The translations under genes were made by a program, and so were the position numbers. A stretch of 64,000 bases of DNA from a virus: IMG/VR virus record IMGVR_UViG_3300037264_001603, positions 1 through 64,000 of that record; one strand, given 5' to 3'. A model generated the notes under the pieces. It did no database searches, had not been told where the DNA came from, and worked only from the letters and a program-made list of their open reading frames with translations. Of this stretch, positions 56,446 to 64,000 are shown piece by piece (the first letter of the stretch is position 1; every line of letters begins with the position of its first letter).

Positions 56446-57822
56446 ATGATGACAACAGAGAACAAGGTCAGAGTCTATGCTCCGATTCAAGTCCAGCAGG
56501 AAGTGGAGCTGGCAGCAGCGGAGAAAGCGGCAGTTCTAACTTTTCCAGACGAAAAACAGGGCGATCTTCAGTATATTCGCTCCATTCTAGTATCTGCCGG
56601 TACTAACAAGAACGGTGCCCATTTCTTGCCTTCCGAGATGATGCGGGCACACAATACCATCGTGCATAAGGCTATTGATATTGAGCACGAAGAGGATAAG
56701 GTTATTGGGCATATCTACGAATGTGCTTTCCTCTACAAGGATGGTTCCCAGTTTGATCCGACCAAGGTAATGGCGGAGTTCCAGGAAACCTCCAAGAATC
56801 CTGATGATCTTGATATGGACATTGCTGTAGCGGGTGTGATACACAAGATGCGGTTCCCACAGTTGGCCGAAGAGATTTTCAAGGGCGACTGGAAGGTCAG
56901 CATGGAATGCTACTTCAAGGATTTCGATATCAAGATTGGCAATCAGATCATTACTCGGTCCGAAGCGCAGGCTTTGGGCTATAACCCCGACGACCTCATC
57001 GGGGGCTTTGTAAAGGTAGTCGCTGGTACGAAGGCGCTAGGCAAGCACTTCGTTGCCCGAGTACTTCGAAACATTACCTTCAGTGGTATGGGTATCGTCA
57101 AGAACCCAGCCAACCCCCACTCCATCATTATGGAAACTGCTGCTCATCGTGAGCAACTGGAAAAGGGAGAGCAGGTAGTTGATTTGGAGCACATCGATAA
57201 CCTCCGAGGTCATAAAATCGAACTCTCTTCCGCAAAGGAAGATGAGCCAAAGGAGAAGGCTGCTGCCGTAAAGGTGGTCTCCGAAGATGGAACTATGCAA
57301 GCAGAAGAGCAAATCTACATCGAATTAGACAACGAAACCGGCGGCATCAAGCGCGTACTTACCGTTGGCGGTAAGGAAGACGCAGGTCTTCGCTGGTCTG
57401 GCCCTGGTACTGGTGGGCCTGGCAGCATTACCTCTTATCCTGATGAGCTTTGTAAGAGCTTCAAGAAGAGAGTAACCAAGTTCAATGCATTGGATCAGTC
57501 CGAGGCACAGGTAGTTCATGAGCACTGGTGTGCTCTGTTCGAAGAGTCCTGCCCGGTTATTGGTGCTACGGCCAAGGCCCCGGAATGTCTACGCAACGTT
57601 CGTAACCGAACTACGCGGGACGAGGCTGATAACACTCTGACCAAGACGGTACGGGACCATGTTTCCAAGGGACCGGCCAACACTTTCACTACGACCCTGC
57701 ACCAGCAATCTGCTTCTACCGGAGATCGCAAGGAGCAGGTGTCTCGTATCCGTACAGAAGCAGAAGCACTTAGAAATTCTCTTCGATCTTTTGTTGCGGC
57801 CGAAAAAAAAACTTTAGAATAA
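56446..57822 (+). CDS. prohead maturation protease (458 aa, zero-frame product)
   Basis: RSILVSAGTNKNGAHFLPSEMM, HKAIDIEHEEDKVIGHIYEC and FSGMGIVKNPANPHSIIM are typical of large-phage prohead proteases that cleave scaffold and capsid during maturation. ATG 56446 or 56449 behind AGGAGG. The C-terminal 180 residues form an added domain. The frame ends at TAA 57820 soon after a run of nine A; a -1 product would continue to 58139. Confidence 0.78.
   Translation: MMTTENKVRVYAPIQVQQEVELAAAEKAAVLTFPDEKQGDLQYIRSILVSAGTNKNGAHFLPSEMMRAHNTIVHKAIDIEHEEDKVIGHIYECAFLYKDGSQFDPTKVMAEFQETSKNPDDLDMDIAVAGVIHKMRFPQLAEEIFKGDWKVSMECYFKDFDIKIGNQIITRSEAQALGYNPDDLIGGFVKVVAGTKALGKHFVARVLRNITFSGMGIVKNPANPHSIIMETAAHREQLEKGEQVVDLEHIDNLRGHKIELSSAKEDEPKEKAAAVKVVSEDGTMQAEEQIYIELDNETGGIKRVLTVGGKEDAGLRWSGPGTGGPGSITSYPDELCKSFKKRVTKFNALDQSEAQVVHEHWCALFEESCPVIGATAKAPECLRNVRNRTTRDEADNTLTKTVRDHVSKGPANTFTTTLHQQSASTGDRKEQVSRIRTEAEALRNSLRSFVAAEKKTLE
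57803..57811 (+). promoter_or_regulatory. A9 run, candidate transcriptional or ribosomal slippage site
   Basis: Nine consecutive A near the end of the protease gene, reading GAA AAA AAA ACT. Runs of this length cause RNA polymerase slippage in bacteria, and the Thermus dnaX gene uses A9. Only a weak 5-bp hairpin (GAGCC/GGCTT, 57828-57843) follows, so polymerase slippage seems more likely than a ribosome shift. Confidence 0.55.
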
Positions 57823-58139
57823 TCAGTGAGCCAATTGAGGCTTCCTCAGTCATAGCTTCGAACAAGGTAGTAAGATACAAGAGTAAGGCGGATGCATTCA
57901 AGACCGCTCACGCCTTAGAGCCCTCCGCAGAGAGGGAGAAGGTGGAAGGTTTCGTTCTTTTCGTTGGAGCCGGTCCAGACGTACTAGAGGCCGGTACCGA
58001 TCGCGAAGCTGCGATTGAGAGGGCCGTGGAAATTCTCAATGAGAATGACACGGTCGTTTTCCTATCGAAACTTCAATCCAAATTTGGCCAAGTATACGTA
58101 ACTAAAGATCAGCTGATGCTAGTAAGGAAATCAGAATAA
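57810..58139 (+). CDS. -1-frame extension of the prohead protease (109 aa)
   Basis: The frame is open from the A-run for 44 codons before any start codon (GTG 57942, with AGGGAG upstream as a fallback start). The sequence looks coding throughout: VIASNKVVRYKSKADAFKTA, VEGFVLFVGAGPDVLEAG and a helix IERAVEILNENDTVVFL. A fused product would be 564 aa. If slippage does not occur, a 65-aa protein from GTG 57942 is the alternative. Confidence 0.6.
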   Translation, partial: NFRIISEPIEASSVIASNKVVRYKSKADAFKTAHALEPSAEREKVEGFVLFVGAGPDVLEAGTDREAAIERAVEILNENDTVVFLSKLQSKFGQVYVTKDQLMLVRKSE

Positions 58140-58152
58140 GGAGGAACGCAAA

Positions 58153-58365
58153 ATGGCAAAGCCGGATATTCAAGCGTCGTTCATCACTGCTTCTGGTACC
58201 CTATATCGTGATAAAGGTAAGCTTGGGCTCGAAGATAAAGGCCCGATTACCGGGAAAGCTCTCGGGGCTCTCAACTTTGCTAACGATGGCGCTGCCGCCC
58301 TCGGTGGCGTTCGCGTAGGCGAACTTTATCACAACGCAGGTGCAGTGAGAATCCGACTAGTCTAA
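58153..58365 (+). CDS. small virion-like protein (70 aa)
   Basis: ATG behind AAGGAGGAA. Gly/Ala-rich with beta turns (PITGKALGALNFANDGAAALGG) and a closing strand GAVRIRLV. Composition like small head decoration or fibre peptides. The gap behind it holds several structures. Confidence 0.66.
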   Translation: MAKPDIQASFITASGTLYRDKGKLGLEDKGPITGKALGALNFANDGAAALGGVRVGELYHNAGAVRIRLV

Positions 58366-58393
58366 CTAGTCTAGGTTTAACCGTATTAGTGTG

Positions 58394-58505
58394 TTGACTA
58401 CACTTTAGTCAAGGATTGCTTTTACAAGGGACACGGAGTAGATGAGAGGAAGTGTGACACAAAGAGCACACACGTTTGAAGCTCGTCGGGGGACGAGATA
58501 CAAAC
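58394..58505 (+). other. structured intergenic leader before the scaffold gene
   Basis: TTGACT (58394-58399) / AGTCAA (58407-58412) is a perfect 6-bp hairpin. GTTTG (58474-58478) / CAAAC (58501-58505) encloses CTCGTC (58482-58487) / GACGAG (58492-58497) with a symmetric 3x3 internal loop. The tandem CTAGTCTA repeat at the end of the preceding gene adds to the density. Likely translational control of scaffold and capsid genes. Confidence 0.55.
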
Positions 58506-58533
58506 AGAATCCTGATAAGGAGGAAAAGCCGAT

Positions 58534-59418
58534 ATGACAGACCTAAACAAGGAAGAGTTCAACGCAGCTGTCCAGGCTGAAGTCGAGAGAATTCTTTCCT
58601 CCAAAGAGGAAGCTCAGGCTCGTGCTGAGGCTGAGACTGCCCTAAAAGAGGCTAAGGAAACCTTCGAGACCTTGAAGGCATCGCTAGAGGCAAAAGATGC
58701 CAAGATCAAGGAATACGAAGAGGCCCTTGCTGTTCTCGACAATTCAGAGCCGACTGATGCTGAAGTCGCAACCAATGAGAAGATCGTGGCCCTTGAGGCA
58801 GAGCTTGCTGATTGGAAGCACAAGGCAGAAGTAACACAGGCTGCCCTTGATACACTCGCTCGTGAGGAGACTGCGGCCGGACGTATGTCCGCACTGGAAG
58901 AAGACGGCGTCGCCCTTGATGACGAAGCCGCCGAAGTACAGTACGCCAAGATCCGAGACATGTCGGATGAGGCATTCGCATCTTACAAGAGTGAGCTTGT
59001 TGCTCTAAAGACTAAGTACGCCTCCTCTTCAGAAGAAGAAGGAGAAGAGGAAATCGAGGTTAACAAACTGTCCGCACAGGAAGTTAGCTCAATTGCTCAA
59101 AGCCTAGGGTGTGACCCGGCTGACTCCAAATGCATTTCCCTCGTCAACGAAGTGGCACAAAAGGTCGCTGAAGTTTCTAAGAATCGACGCACCCCTGCCG
59201 CTGTAGAAGAGACCCCGGTTGTTACCGAGGAAGCTTCGCAGGAGACGGTGGAAGAGCCAAAGAAGGAGACCGCTTCTACCAAGAAGATGTCTCTGGGAGA
59301 GGCAATTACTCGATCTATGAATCAAGAGATTCGCGCAAGCGCATCTCTGAAGGAAGAAATGTCCCAAGCATGGGAGGAGTACATCGCTGAAAAGCGAGGT
59401 AAGAAAAAGTCAAACTAA
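58534..59418 (+). CDS. capsid scaffold protein (294 aa)
   Basis: Acidic, Ala/Glu-rich coiled coil (EEAQARAEAETALKEAKETF onward) and a basic C-terminus (EEYIAEKRGKKKSN), the usual layout of scaffolds whose C-terminus binds the capsid shell. Precedes decoration and major capsid genes. The protease at 56446 would cleave it. Confidence 0.78.
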   Translation: MTDLNKEEFNAAVQAEVERILSSKEEAQARAEAETALKEAKETFETLKASLEAKDAKIKEYEEALAVLDNSEPTDAEVATNEKIVALEAELADWKHKAEVTQAALDTLAREETAAGRMSALEEDGVALDDEAAEVQYAKIRDMSDEAFASYKSELVALKTKYASSSEEEGEEEIEVNKLSAQEVSSIAQSLGCDPADSKCISLVNEVAQKVAEVSKNRRTPAAVEETPVVTEEASQETVEEPKKETASTKKMSLGEAITRSMNQEIRASASLKEEMSQAWEEYIAEKRGKKKSN

Positions 59419-59432
59419 GGAGGTACTAACAC

Positions 59433-59903
59433 ATGGTGTTCATCCCACGAGACCCTGTTGTTCAGAACCAATTCCTTGTTCATGATACGAGCAAGGGTGA
59501 CGGTACTGAATCCGCAGGTTGTGTGGTTTATCTTTCGGGAGATCAGCTTGTAGCGTGTGTAAGTGGTTCTGGCAATGCCCCGTACGGGTTTCTTATGCAG
59601 AACGTCAAGGCCGAGTCCTCCGCACATCCGACAGGTTTCCGACTCCCAGGCGATCTGGGCAGCTCTGATGCCTTTAGTGGCGATCCTGTTGCGGTTGCTC
59701 ACCTTGGTGTTTATGACACCACTTTCTATGTTTCCGCGGCTTATACAGCTGGCACGAATTTGACCGTTGGACCTAATGGTAAAGTATGCCCCACGGGCAA
59801 CGGAGCCCAGGTCAATTCGACGGTAGTAGGCGTTGCGCAAAATTCCCTGACTGCTGCTCAAGCAGCTGCAGGCGAAAAACTGCGAGTCAAACTCTCAGTC
59901 TAA
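59433..59903 (+). CDS. capsid decoration / head-stabilisation protein (156 aa)
   Basis: Start behind AAGGAGG. The C-terminus AAYTAGTNLTVGPNGKV...VVGVAQNSLTAAQAAAGEKL resembles DUF2190-type capsid-stabilising proteins, and position between scaffold and capsid gene fits. It probably binds the outside of the shell. Confidence 0.72.
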   Translation: MVFIPRDPVVQNQFLVHDTSKGDGTESAGCVVYLSGDQLVACVSGSGNAPYGFLMQNVKAESSAHPTGFRLPGDLGSSDAFSGDPVAVAHLGVYDTTFYVSAAYTAGTNLTVGPNGKVCPTGNGAQVNSTVVGVAQNSLTAAQAAAGEKLRVKLSV

Positions 59904-59922
59904 CCCAAAGGAGGAAATTGTC

Positions 59923-60990
59923 ATGGACAAGCAAAAGCTTGCTGAACTTTTTAAGGCAACTGCTGCATTTGACACTCCTGAGGGTGTCGAAGCATACAAG
60001 GCCTTCGCACAGGCACTAACCGTGCCCATTCTCCAGGAAATTCGAGACGCATCCATTATGCGACAGCTCTTCGCTGTTGAGCGACTCGCTCCTGGTGCTC
60101 AGGCCGTCTATCCAGTTGCTGACGACTTCGAGGTACCGGTGTTCGTTCTACCTGGCCTCGGATACATCGCACAGAACTTCGTCGAAGGTGTTGGTGAGGA
60201 AGTATACGTTCCTACCTTCTCCATCTCTGCATCCGCAGACTGGAAGGTAACCTACGCCCGAGATTCCCGCATTGACATTCCGGAGAGAGCAGCCCGCAAT
60301 ACTGCTCGTGCAATTGCAGACTTCGAGGAAGAGTCCGGTTGGCGCGTAATCGTGCCCGGCGGTACTACTAACTTCTCGGGTCAGGGTCTTCTCGGCCCAC
60401 GCAATGCTCCGATTTATCAGGTTCCTGCCGGTGCAACCGGTGAGAAGTTCCTTTCCAAGGAATTGATCAACCTGATGATGGTCGGTATGAAGCGAGTTCG
60501 CCGATCCCTAACTGATCTCTACATCTCCCCTGAGGACGCCGCTGACATTCGTGAGTGGACTGATACCCAGGTCGATCCTATCACCCGCCGAGAGATTTTC
60601 CAGGCTGCTGGTATGGGTACGGTTTGGAACGTCAATCTCCACGAGGTCTTCCAACTCGGTGCCACTGGTCGATTCAACATCAATCAGAACGGTGCTTCGT
60701 TTGGTATCTTCCAGGTTGATGGCGCTGGCGATTTCAACGACTATTCCCCAACCAACATTAACACTGTTGACGCGAATGGTAACGTTACCACCGCTGGTGA
60801 GACTCAGGTTTGGGGTTTCGATCTCTCTGTTAATGACTCTCTCGTCATGCCTATTCGCAAGGAGTACGAGGCCCACGACGATCCGACTCTTCTACGACAG
60901 CAGAAGCAAGGTTTCTTCGGCTGGGAGGAAGTTGGTTTCGCTCTACTCGATTCTCGAATGGTATCTCTTGGTGTCATCGACCGATCGTAA
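59923..60990 (+). CDS. major capsid protein (355 aa)
   Basis: AKGGAGG-type SD (AAAGGAGG) gives high initiation. HK97-type features: an N-terminal arm, APGAQAVYPVADDFEVPVFV, the long FSISASADWKVTYARDSRIDI strand and a helical spine AARNTARAIADFEEESGWRV, then a beta-rich C-domain. Followed by two strong terminator hairpins, as usual for the most highly expressed gene. Confidence 0.88.
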   Translation: MDKQKLAELFKATAAFDTPEGVEAYKAFAQALTVPILQEIRDASIMRQLFAVERLAPGAQAVYPVADDFEVPVFVLPGLGYIAQNFVEGVGEEVYVPTFSISASADWKVTYARDSRIDIPERAARNTARAIADFEEESGWRVIVPGGTTNFSGQGLLGPRNAPIYQVPAGATGEKFLSKELINLMMVGMKRVRRSLTDLYISPEDAADIREWTDTQVDPITRREIFQAAGMGTVWNVNLHEVFQLGATGRFNINQNGASFGIFQVDGAGDFNDYSPTNINTVDANGNVTTAGETQVWGFDLSVNDSLVMPIRKEYEAHDDPTLLRQQKQGFFGWEEVGFALLDSRMVSLGVIDRS

Positions 60991-61007
60991 TCTCATTTCA
61001 TCCTTTA

Positions 61008-61101
61008 GGGAGGGGGTGGAAACGCCCCCTCCCTCTGGGAGCAAGTATATGGGGTCGCTACTTTACCGATAGGGATTCGGCATGACCCCTATCGGTTTTT
61101 T
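61008..61101 (+). terminator. double intrinsic terminator after the capsid gene
   Basis: First: GGGAGGGGG (61008-61016) / CCCCCTCCC (61025-61033). Second: ACCGATAGGG (61065-61074) / CCCTATCGGT (61087-61096) with T6 (61096-61101). The second is a textbook rho-independent terminator. Confidence 0.9.
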
Positions 61102-61117
61102 GTATGGGGAACAATCA

Positions 61118-61178
61118 GCCAGGCCCTGGTTTGTCCTAGGTAAAACGAGGTCTCCCCGCCCCGTTACCAGGGTCTGGC
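61118..61178 (+). repeat. 13-bp inverted repeat in the leader of the gene at 61195
   Basis: GCCAGGCCCTGGT (61118-61130) pairs with ACCAGGGTCTGGC (61166-61178), one G-T wobble, enclosing 35 nt. Each arm is itself nearly palindromic. Ends 1 nt before the SD region (AAGGAG) of the next gene. Confidence 0.6.
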
Positions 61179-61194
61179 ATAAGGAGAAAAGGTA

Positions 61195-61476
61195 ATGCCT
61201 GATGCAAATCTATACGAGAGTGTGAGTAGGTATGCTCATCTTACCGGCGCAGCCACTGCTATTAGCAGAAGCGGGCCGGCTAAACTTCACAGGATTACCG
61301 TTAATGATGCGGGGGCTACAACCCTCACCGTTTACGATGCCAGCACGGCAGTTGCGCCGGTGATCGCTGTCATTGATTGTAGCGTAGCTGGAACGTATGA
61401 GTTCGGGTTAACTCTTACAGGCGGACTTACCGTAGTTCTTGCTGGTGCTGCTGACGTTACTGTAGTCTATCAGTAA
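61195..61476 (+). CDS. small beta-sandwich virion protein (93 aa)
   Basis: Almost entirely beta strands (AKLHRITVNDAGATTLTVYD; YEFGLTLTGGLTVVLAGAADV), resembling small head decoration or tail-tube-like modules. A separate transcript is implied by the terminator upstream; a promoter could not be found. Confidence 0.68.
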   Translation: MPDANLYESVSRYAHLTGAATAISRSGPAKLHRITVNDAGATTLTVYDASTAVAPVIAVIDCSVAGTYEFGLTLTGGLTVVLAGAADVTVVYQ

Positions 61477-61486
61477 AGGAGATTTC

Positions 61487-61834
61487 ATGTTGCTTTTCTT
61501 GCTTATTCAGATCTTTTTCTGTGTGGTGCTGACCGAACTACTTACGGAGTTAGCAATCAAGTCACAGATTTTCAAGCCCGTACGTGAGCAGCTTTTCCGA
61601 TTGGGAAAATGGTTCCATGAACTATTCACCTGCGGGTACTGCTTTTCTGTATGGGCGGCTTTCGGGGTTGTCTTTTTGACCGAAACAAGTTATCCTTTAA
61701 GTGGGAACAAATTTCTGGACCTGGGCCTGATGGCCCTAGTGATCCATCGTCTGTCCAACATCCTACATAATGTGATCGACAAGTGGACAGATAAGTATTA
61801 CGACACTCGGTATGTAAATACCGACAAGGAGTAG
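61487..61834 (+). CDS. DUF1360-like membrane protein (115 aa)
   Basis: Three hydrophobic helices: residues 1-18, FTCGYCFSVWAAFGVVFL near 48-65, and LGLMALVIHRLSNIL. The CGYCFSVW signature matches the DUF1360 membrane family seen in phages and Bacilli. Role unknown, perhaps envelope alteration. Confidence 0.75.
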   Translation: MLLFLLIQIFFCVVLTELLTELAIKSQIFKPVREQLFRLGKWFHELFTCGYCFSVWAAFGVVFLTETSYPLSGNKFLDLGLMALVIHRLSNILHNVIDKWTDKYYDTRYVNTDKE

Positions 61835-61847
61835 GAGGGGAGACTTT

Positions 61848-62372
61848 ATGAAGGGATATGTACAGAATACAGGCAATGCTGCTTTCTTTGTGCTTCAGCG
61901 ACAAGTTCCGCCCAACGGAAAGGTAAAGCTGGAAGACGCATTCAAAGTGGTAGGTAAGAAGAGTGGATTGAGTGAGGATCAGGAAGCTGAGTTCGTGCAA
62001 TTCTTGCGGGAGAAGGTTCTTCTTCGTGGAACTTGGGGCTATTTTGACGCCAGTGGGTCTTCTTTAGACGCACCTGTCGACAAGGCACCTAAGGCCAAGA
62101 AGGTTGTCAACGAAAAGGTCTCCACCAAGAAGCAGGATGACGCCAAGGGTGCGGGTAGAAATCTTCGCCGCTCCGATGTAGACGATATTGGTAGGGGAGT
62201 AGAAATCACCCCCGCGTCCATTATCGAAGCACCCTACGATGCTGCTCGAACTATGATTGAAAAGACCAAGGATCGCACGGTGCTGAAGAAAGCTTTGACT
62301 CTTACTAAACACTTTTCTGGCAAAGAACAGCATATGCGGCATCTTCTCAAGAAGCTCGAACAAACCGCGTAA
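61848..62372 (+). CDS. hypothetical capsid-block protein (174 aa)
   Basis: ATG behind GGAGGGGA. Starts with a small beta strand (YVQNTGNAAFFVLQRQV), a Lys/Ala linker and a helical C-terminus. Similar to head-protein accessory genes by position only. Confidence 0.66.
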   Translation: MKGYVQNTGNAAFFVLQRQVPPNGKVKLEDAFKVVGKKSGLSEDQEAEFVQFLREKVLLRGTWGYFDASGSSLDAPVDKAPKAKKVVNEKVSTKKQDDAKGAGRNLRRSDVDDIGRGVEITPASIIEAPYDAARTMIEKTKDRTVLKKALTLTKHFSGKEQHMRHLLKKLEQTA

Positions 62373-62387
62373 AGGGGGACAACGTAG

Positions 62388-63353
62388 ATGACATCGGTTC
62401 TCAAACCAGAGATTACCTCGATCATCAACGGCCTCATTACCATCACAGTCAGAAGTTCCAGTGAGGTAGGGGCTGTTTTCAATCAGTTACTGGTTATGCG
62501 GGCCGATGGGGCTAGTGGTCCCTACTCTACAATTACGACCATCGCCCTCACGGGTGCCGGCGCATATACTTATCTAGACACCGGAACCAACCCTGGGAAG
62601 TACTACAAGGCCCAGTTTTTTCACAGCGTAAGTCTAGTCAGCAGCGTCTTTTCCGAGGTAGGTCAGGAAACCGGTATCTTTTCGGAGTATACGGTTCCCA
62701 CCAGTACTGCTACATACCCACCTGAGATTGCCCTTTCTGAGCAAGACCGGGAGATTGTAGAGTCTATTCGAGTAACTATTGGAGACTTTGGAGTAATCGA
62801 GAGAGACTACTATTCCTCCACTGATCCTCAGTCCCAGCATTCTTGTGGTAGCCAGATCTCGGCGGACAAGAAGACTTGGGAGCTATTTGAGTGGAAGGGT
62901 TGGCCTCAACGAGTTCTCCTCAATGGACTTGAGAAGACCAGCATTAGTGATCCTCAGATTTTGGGGTATCGCTTTTTGACCTTCACTGGTATCAGTGCTT
63001 GTATCACTGGTACACTAGACATCTTCTACCAGCATTTCCGCTTCTCGGATCGAGAGATTCTTTTGGCCTACGATCGTGCTAAAAACCTACTGGTTTCTTG
63101 TGGCTTGTCTGCCAGCCAGATTACAACCGAGATGCTGATTATGCAGGCTGCCATTCTTCTTTTGGAAGGAGAACTGCGTCAGTCACAAGAAAAGGCTGTT
63201 TCCATTAGAGACGGAGACACCTCATACGACAATACTCAGAACATTCGTTCACGAAGCGAGGACCTGTCAGATCTTAGACAAAAGCTACGAGACCTGCTGG
63301 AGTGTGCCCGGCATATTGCATCTTACGCTCTGGAAGGGATTAGGTTAGACTAA
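62388..63353 (+). CDS. putative head-tail connector protein (321 aa)
   Basis: ATG behind AAAGGGGGA. N-terminal FN3/Ig-like region (EITSIINGLITITVRSSSEVG), then helical and mixed segments (LAYDRAKNLLVSCGLSASQI). Sits where connector or adaptor proteins follow the major capsid gene. TAATG-coupled to the next gene. Confidence 0.62.
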   Translation: MTSVLKPEITSIINGLITITVRSSSEVGAVFNQLLVMRADGASGPYSTITTIALTGAGAYTYLDTGTNPGKYYKAQFFHSVSLVSSVFSEVGQETGIFSEYTVPTSTATYPPEIALSEQDREIVESIRVTIGDFGVIERDYYSSTDPQSQHSCGSQISADKKTWELFEWKGWPQRVLLNGLEKTSISDPQILGYRFLTFTGISACITGTLDIFYQHFRFSDREILLAYDRAKNLLVSCGLSASQITTEMLIMQAAILLLEGELRQSQEKAVSIRDGDTSYDNTQNIRSRSEDLSDLRQKLRDLLECARHIASYALEGIRLD

Positions 63354-64000
63354 TGCCCCGTAAACTGGTGCCTAACTCTATCAAGAAAGAATACAAGAGT
63401 CTCATGCATCAACTGGTGTTAGACTTGTCTCAACCTCTTTGTGTGATCCAAGAGAGCCCCATGTTCGTGGATTGCCCGAACTGTATTTGGGATTCTATCA
63501 ACAAGAAGTCCTCCAATGTCTTCGATGCGTCTTTCGTGGCATTCTCCAACATCTTTGTAGGCACAGATCAGGCCCGCACCCTCACCCCTATTCCTTTTAC
63601 CGAAGGACGTTGCCCTGTATGTATCGGGGAAGGGCAGCTATTCACAGCAAAAGAAGTTTGCATCCCTGCCATGGTAAACTTCGTTAGCCGGGACGACAGG
63701 GGTGGTCGGTTTCTGGATCTTCCTGCCGGAAAAGAAGGTATCAATTTCGTGGTCGTAAAGACCCTGGCCTGTAACTACGAGTTGATTGTAAACAATGAGG
63801 TCTTTCTGCTGCACAACGGTATGAAGTGCGAGAAATTCACTCCCCCGTTTGTTCGAGGGCTGGGTGGGGAAGAGGCAGTATGTGAGGTAGTTCTCCAGAC
63901 CGTAGAGGCCGGTCAGCGCTCTACCGCTAAGTTTGGTAGCAATGATAAGCTCCGCCGAGAGGCCGATGCTCGTCGCAAGATAAAGGGTCCTACGGATTCT
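63353..64000 (+). CDS. putative connector protein, runs off the window (216+ codons)
   Basis: ATG 63353 overlaps the previous stop (TAATG) and the frame stays open to the last base. Two CxxC pairs (CPNC near 42, CPVC near 88) suggest a zinc-stabilised fold. Basic C-terminal region continues beyond 64000. Head-closure or neck protein by position. Confidence 0.7.
   Translation, partial: MPRKLVPNSIKKEYKSLMHQLVLDLSQPLCVIQESPMFVDCPNCIWDSINKKSSNVFDASFVAFSNIFVGTDQARTLTPIPFTEGRCPVCIGEGQLFTAKEVCIPAMVNFVSRDDRGGRFLDLPAGKEGINFVVVKTLACNYELIVNNEVFLLHNGMKCEKFTPPFVRGLGGEEAVCEVVLQTVEAGQRSTAKFGSNDKLRREADARRKIKGPTDS

Noticed and set aside
58394-58399. TTGACT as a -35 box
   Set aside because: No -10-like hexamer 16-18 bp downstream; the bases form the arm of a perfect hairpin instead.
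1-64000. CRISPR arrays, insertion sequences, rRNA
   Set aside because: No regularly spaced repeats, transposase motifs, terminal repeats or rRNA-like stretches were seen.

Overview
The window is a dense stretch of a large tailed-bacteriophage genome. All ~95 credible genes lie on the + strand, most are separated by a few bases or overlap through ATGA/TAATG junctions, and they include a complete packaging and capsid block (small and large terminase, portal, prohead protease, scaffold, decoration protein, major capsid protein, connector-type proteins). Shine-Dalgarno sites of the AGGAGG type and sigma70-like promoters (TTGACA-N17-TATGAT, TTGCNA-N17-TATAAT) point to a bacterial host. Lipoprotein signals suggest, but do not prove, a Gram-negative one. 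The packaging genes appear once, and at least 48 kb of accessory and metabolic genes precede them, so the full genome is probably well over 100 kb. I cannot name the host or the phage.

Layout. 1-10.8 kb: many small hypothetical genes, a LamG-like adhesin cassette (2.0-3.6 kb), type-4 uracil-DNA glycosylase, nucleoside diphosphate kinase, peptide deformylase, SprT-like metalloprotease, a lipoprotein and deoxyribose-phosphate aldolase. 10.9-15.8 kb: a two-gene clamp loader (DnaX-like and HolA-like), a 5'-nucleotidase-like HAD protein, a nucleoside deoxyribosyltransferase-like protein and a membrane protein. 15.8-20.4 kb: LamG and fibre proteins around an actin-like ATPase. 20.4-25.4 kb: cupin, M16 peptidase, IMP dehydrogenase/GMP reductase, lytic transglycosylase, methionine aminopeptidase, cold-shock protein. 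25.5-30.8 kb: small proteins, a degenerate dUTPase paralogue beside an intact dUTPase, a patatin-like phospholipase, a lipoprotein. 30.8-37.4 kb: beta-rich fibre and virion-surface proteins. 37.4-43.8 kb: HNH endonuclease, FAD oxidoreductase, MazG, GNAT and zinc-ribbon proteins. 44.0-46.4 kb: thymidylate synthase, dihydrofolate reductase, dNMP kinase. 47.7 kb: a NusG-like factor behind its own promoter. 48.8-64 kb: packaging, capsid and connector genes.

Working together: dUTPase, ThyA, DHFR, dNMP kinase, Ndk, MazG, DeoC, the nucleotidase and the deoxyribosyltransferase form a nearly complete nucleotide-pool toolkit. Deformylase plus methionine aminopeptidase form a protein N-terminus processing pair. 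The clamp loader supports replication. LamG, fibre and Ig-like proteins probably make up a varied adsorption apparatus.

The most unusual signals are two candidate -1 frameshift sites at A-runs in the capsid block (55472-55478 and 57803-57811). The first has a slippery heptamer, a 5-nt spacer, an 8-bp stem and an upstream SD-like site, and it would extend a protein built of repeated two-cysteine modules. Also notable are an actin-like ATPase with an internal start, a duplicated adhesin cassette, two recognisable promoter families, hairpins at predicted transcript starts, and several hairpins that present or bury GGAGG.
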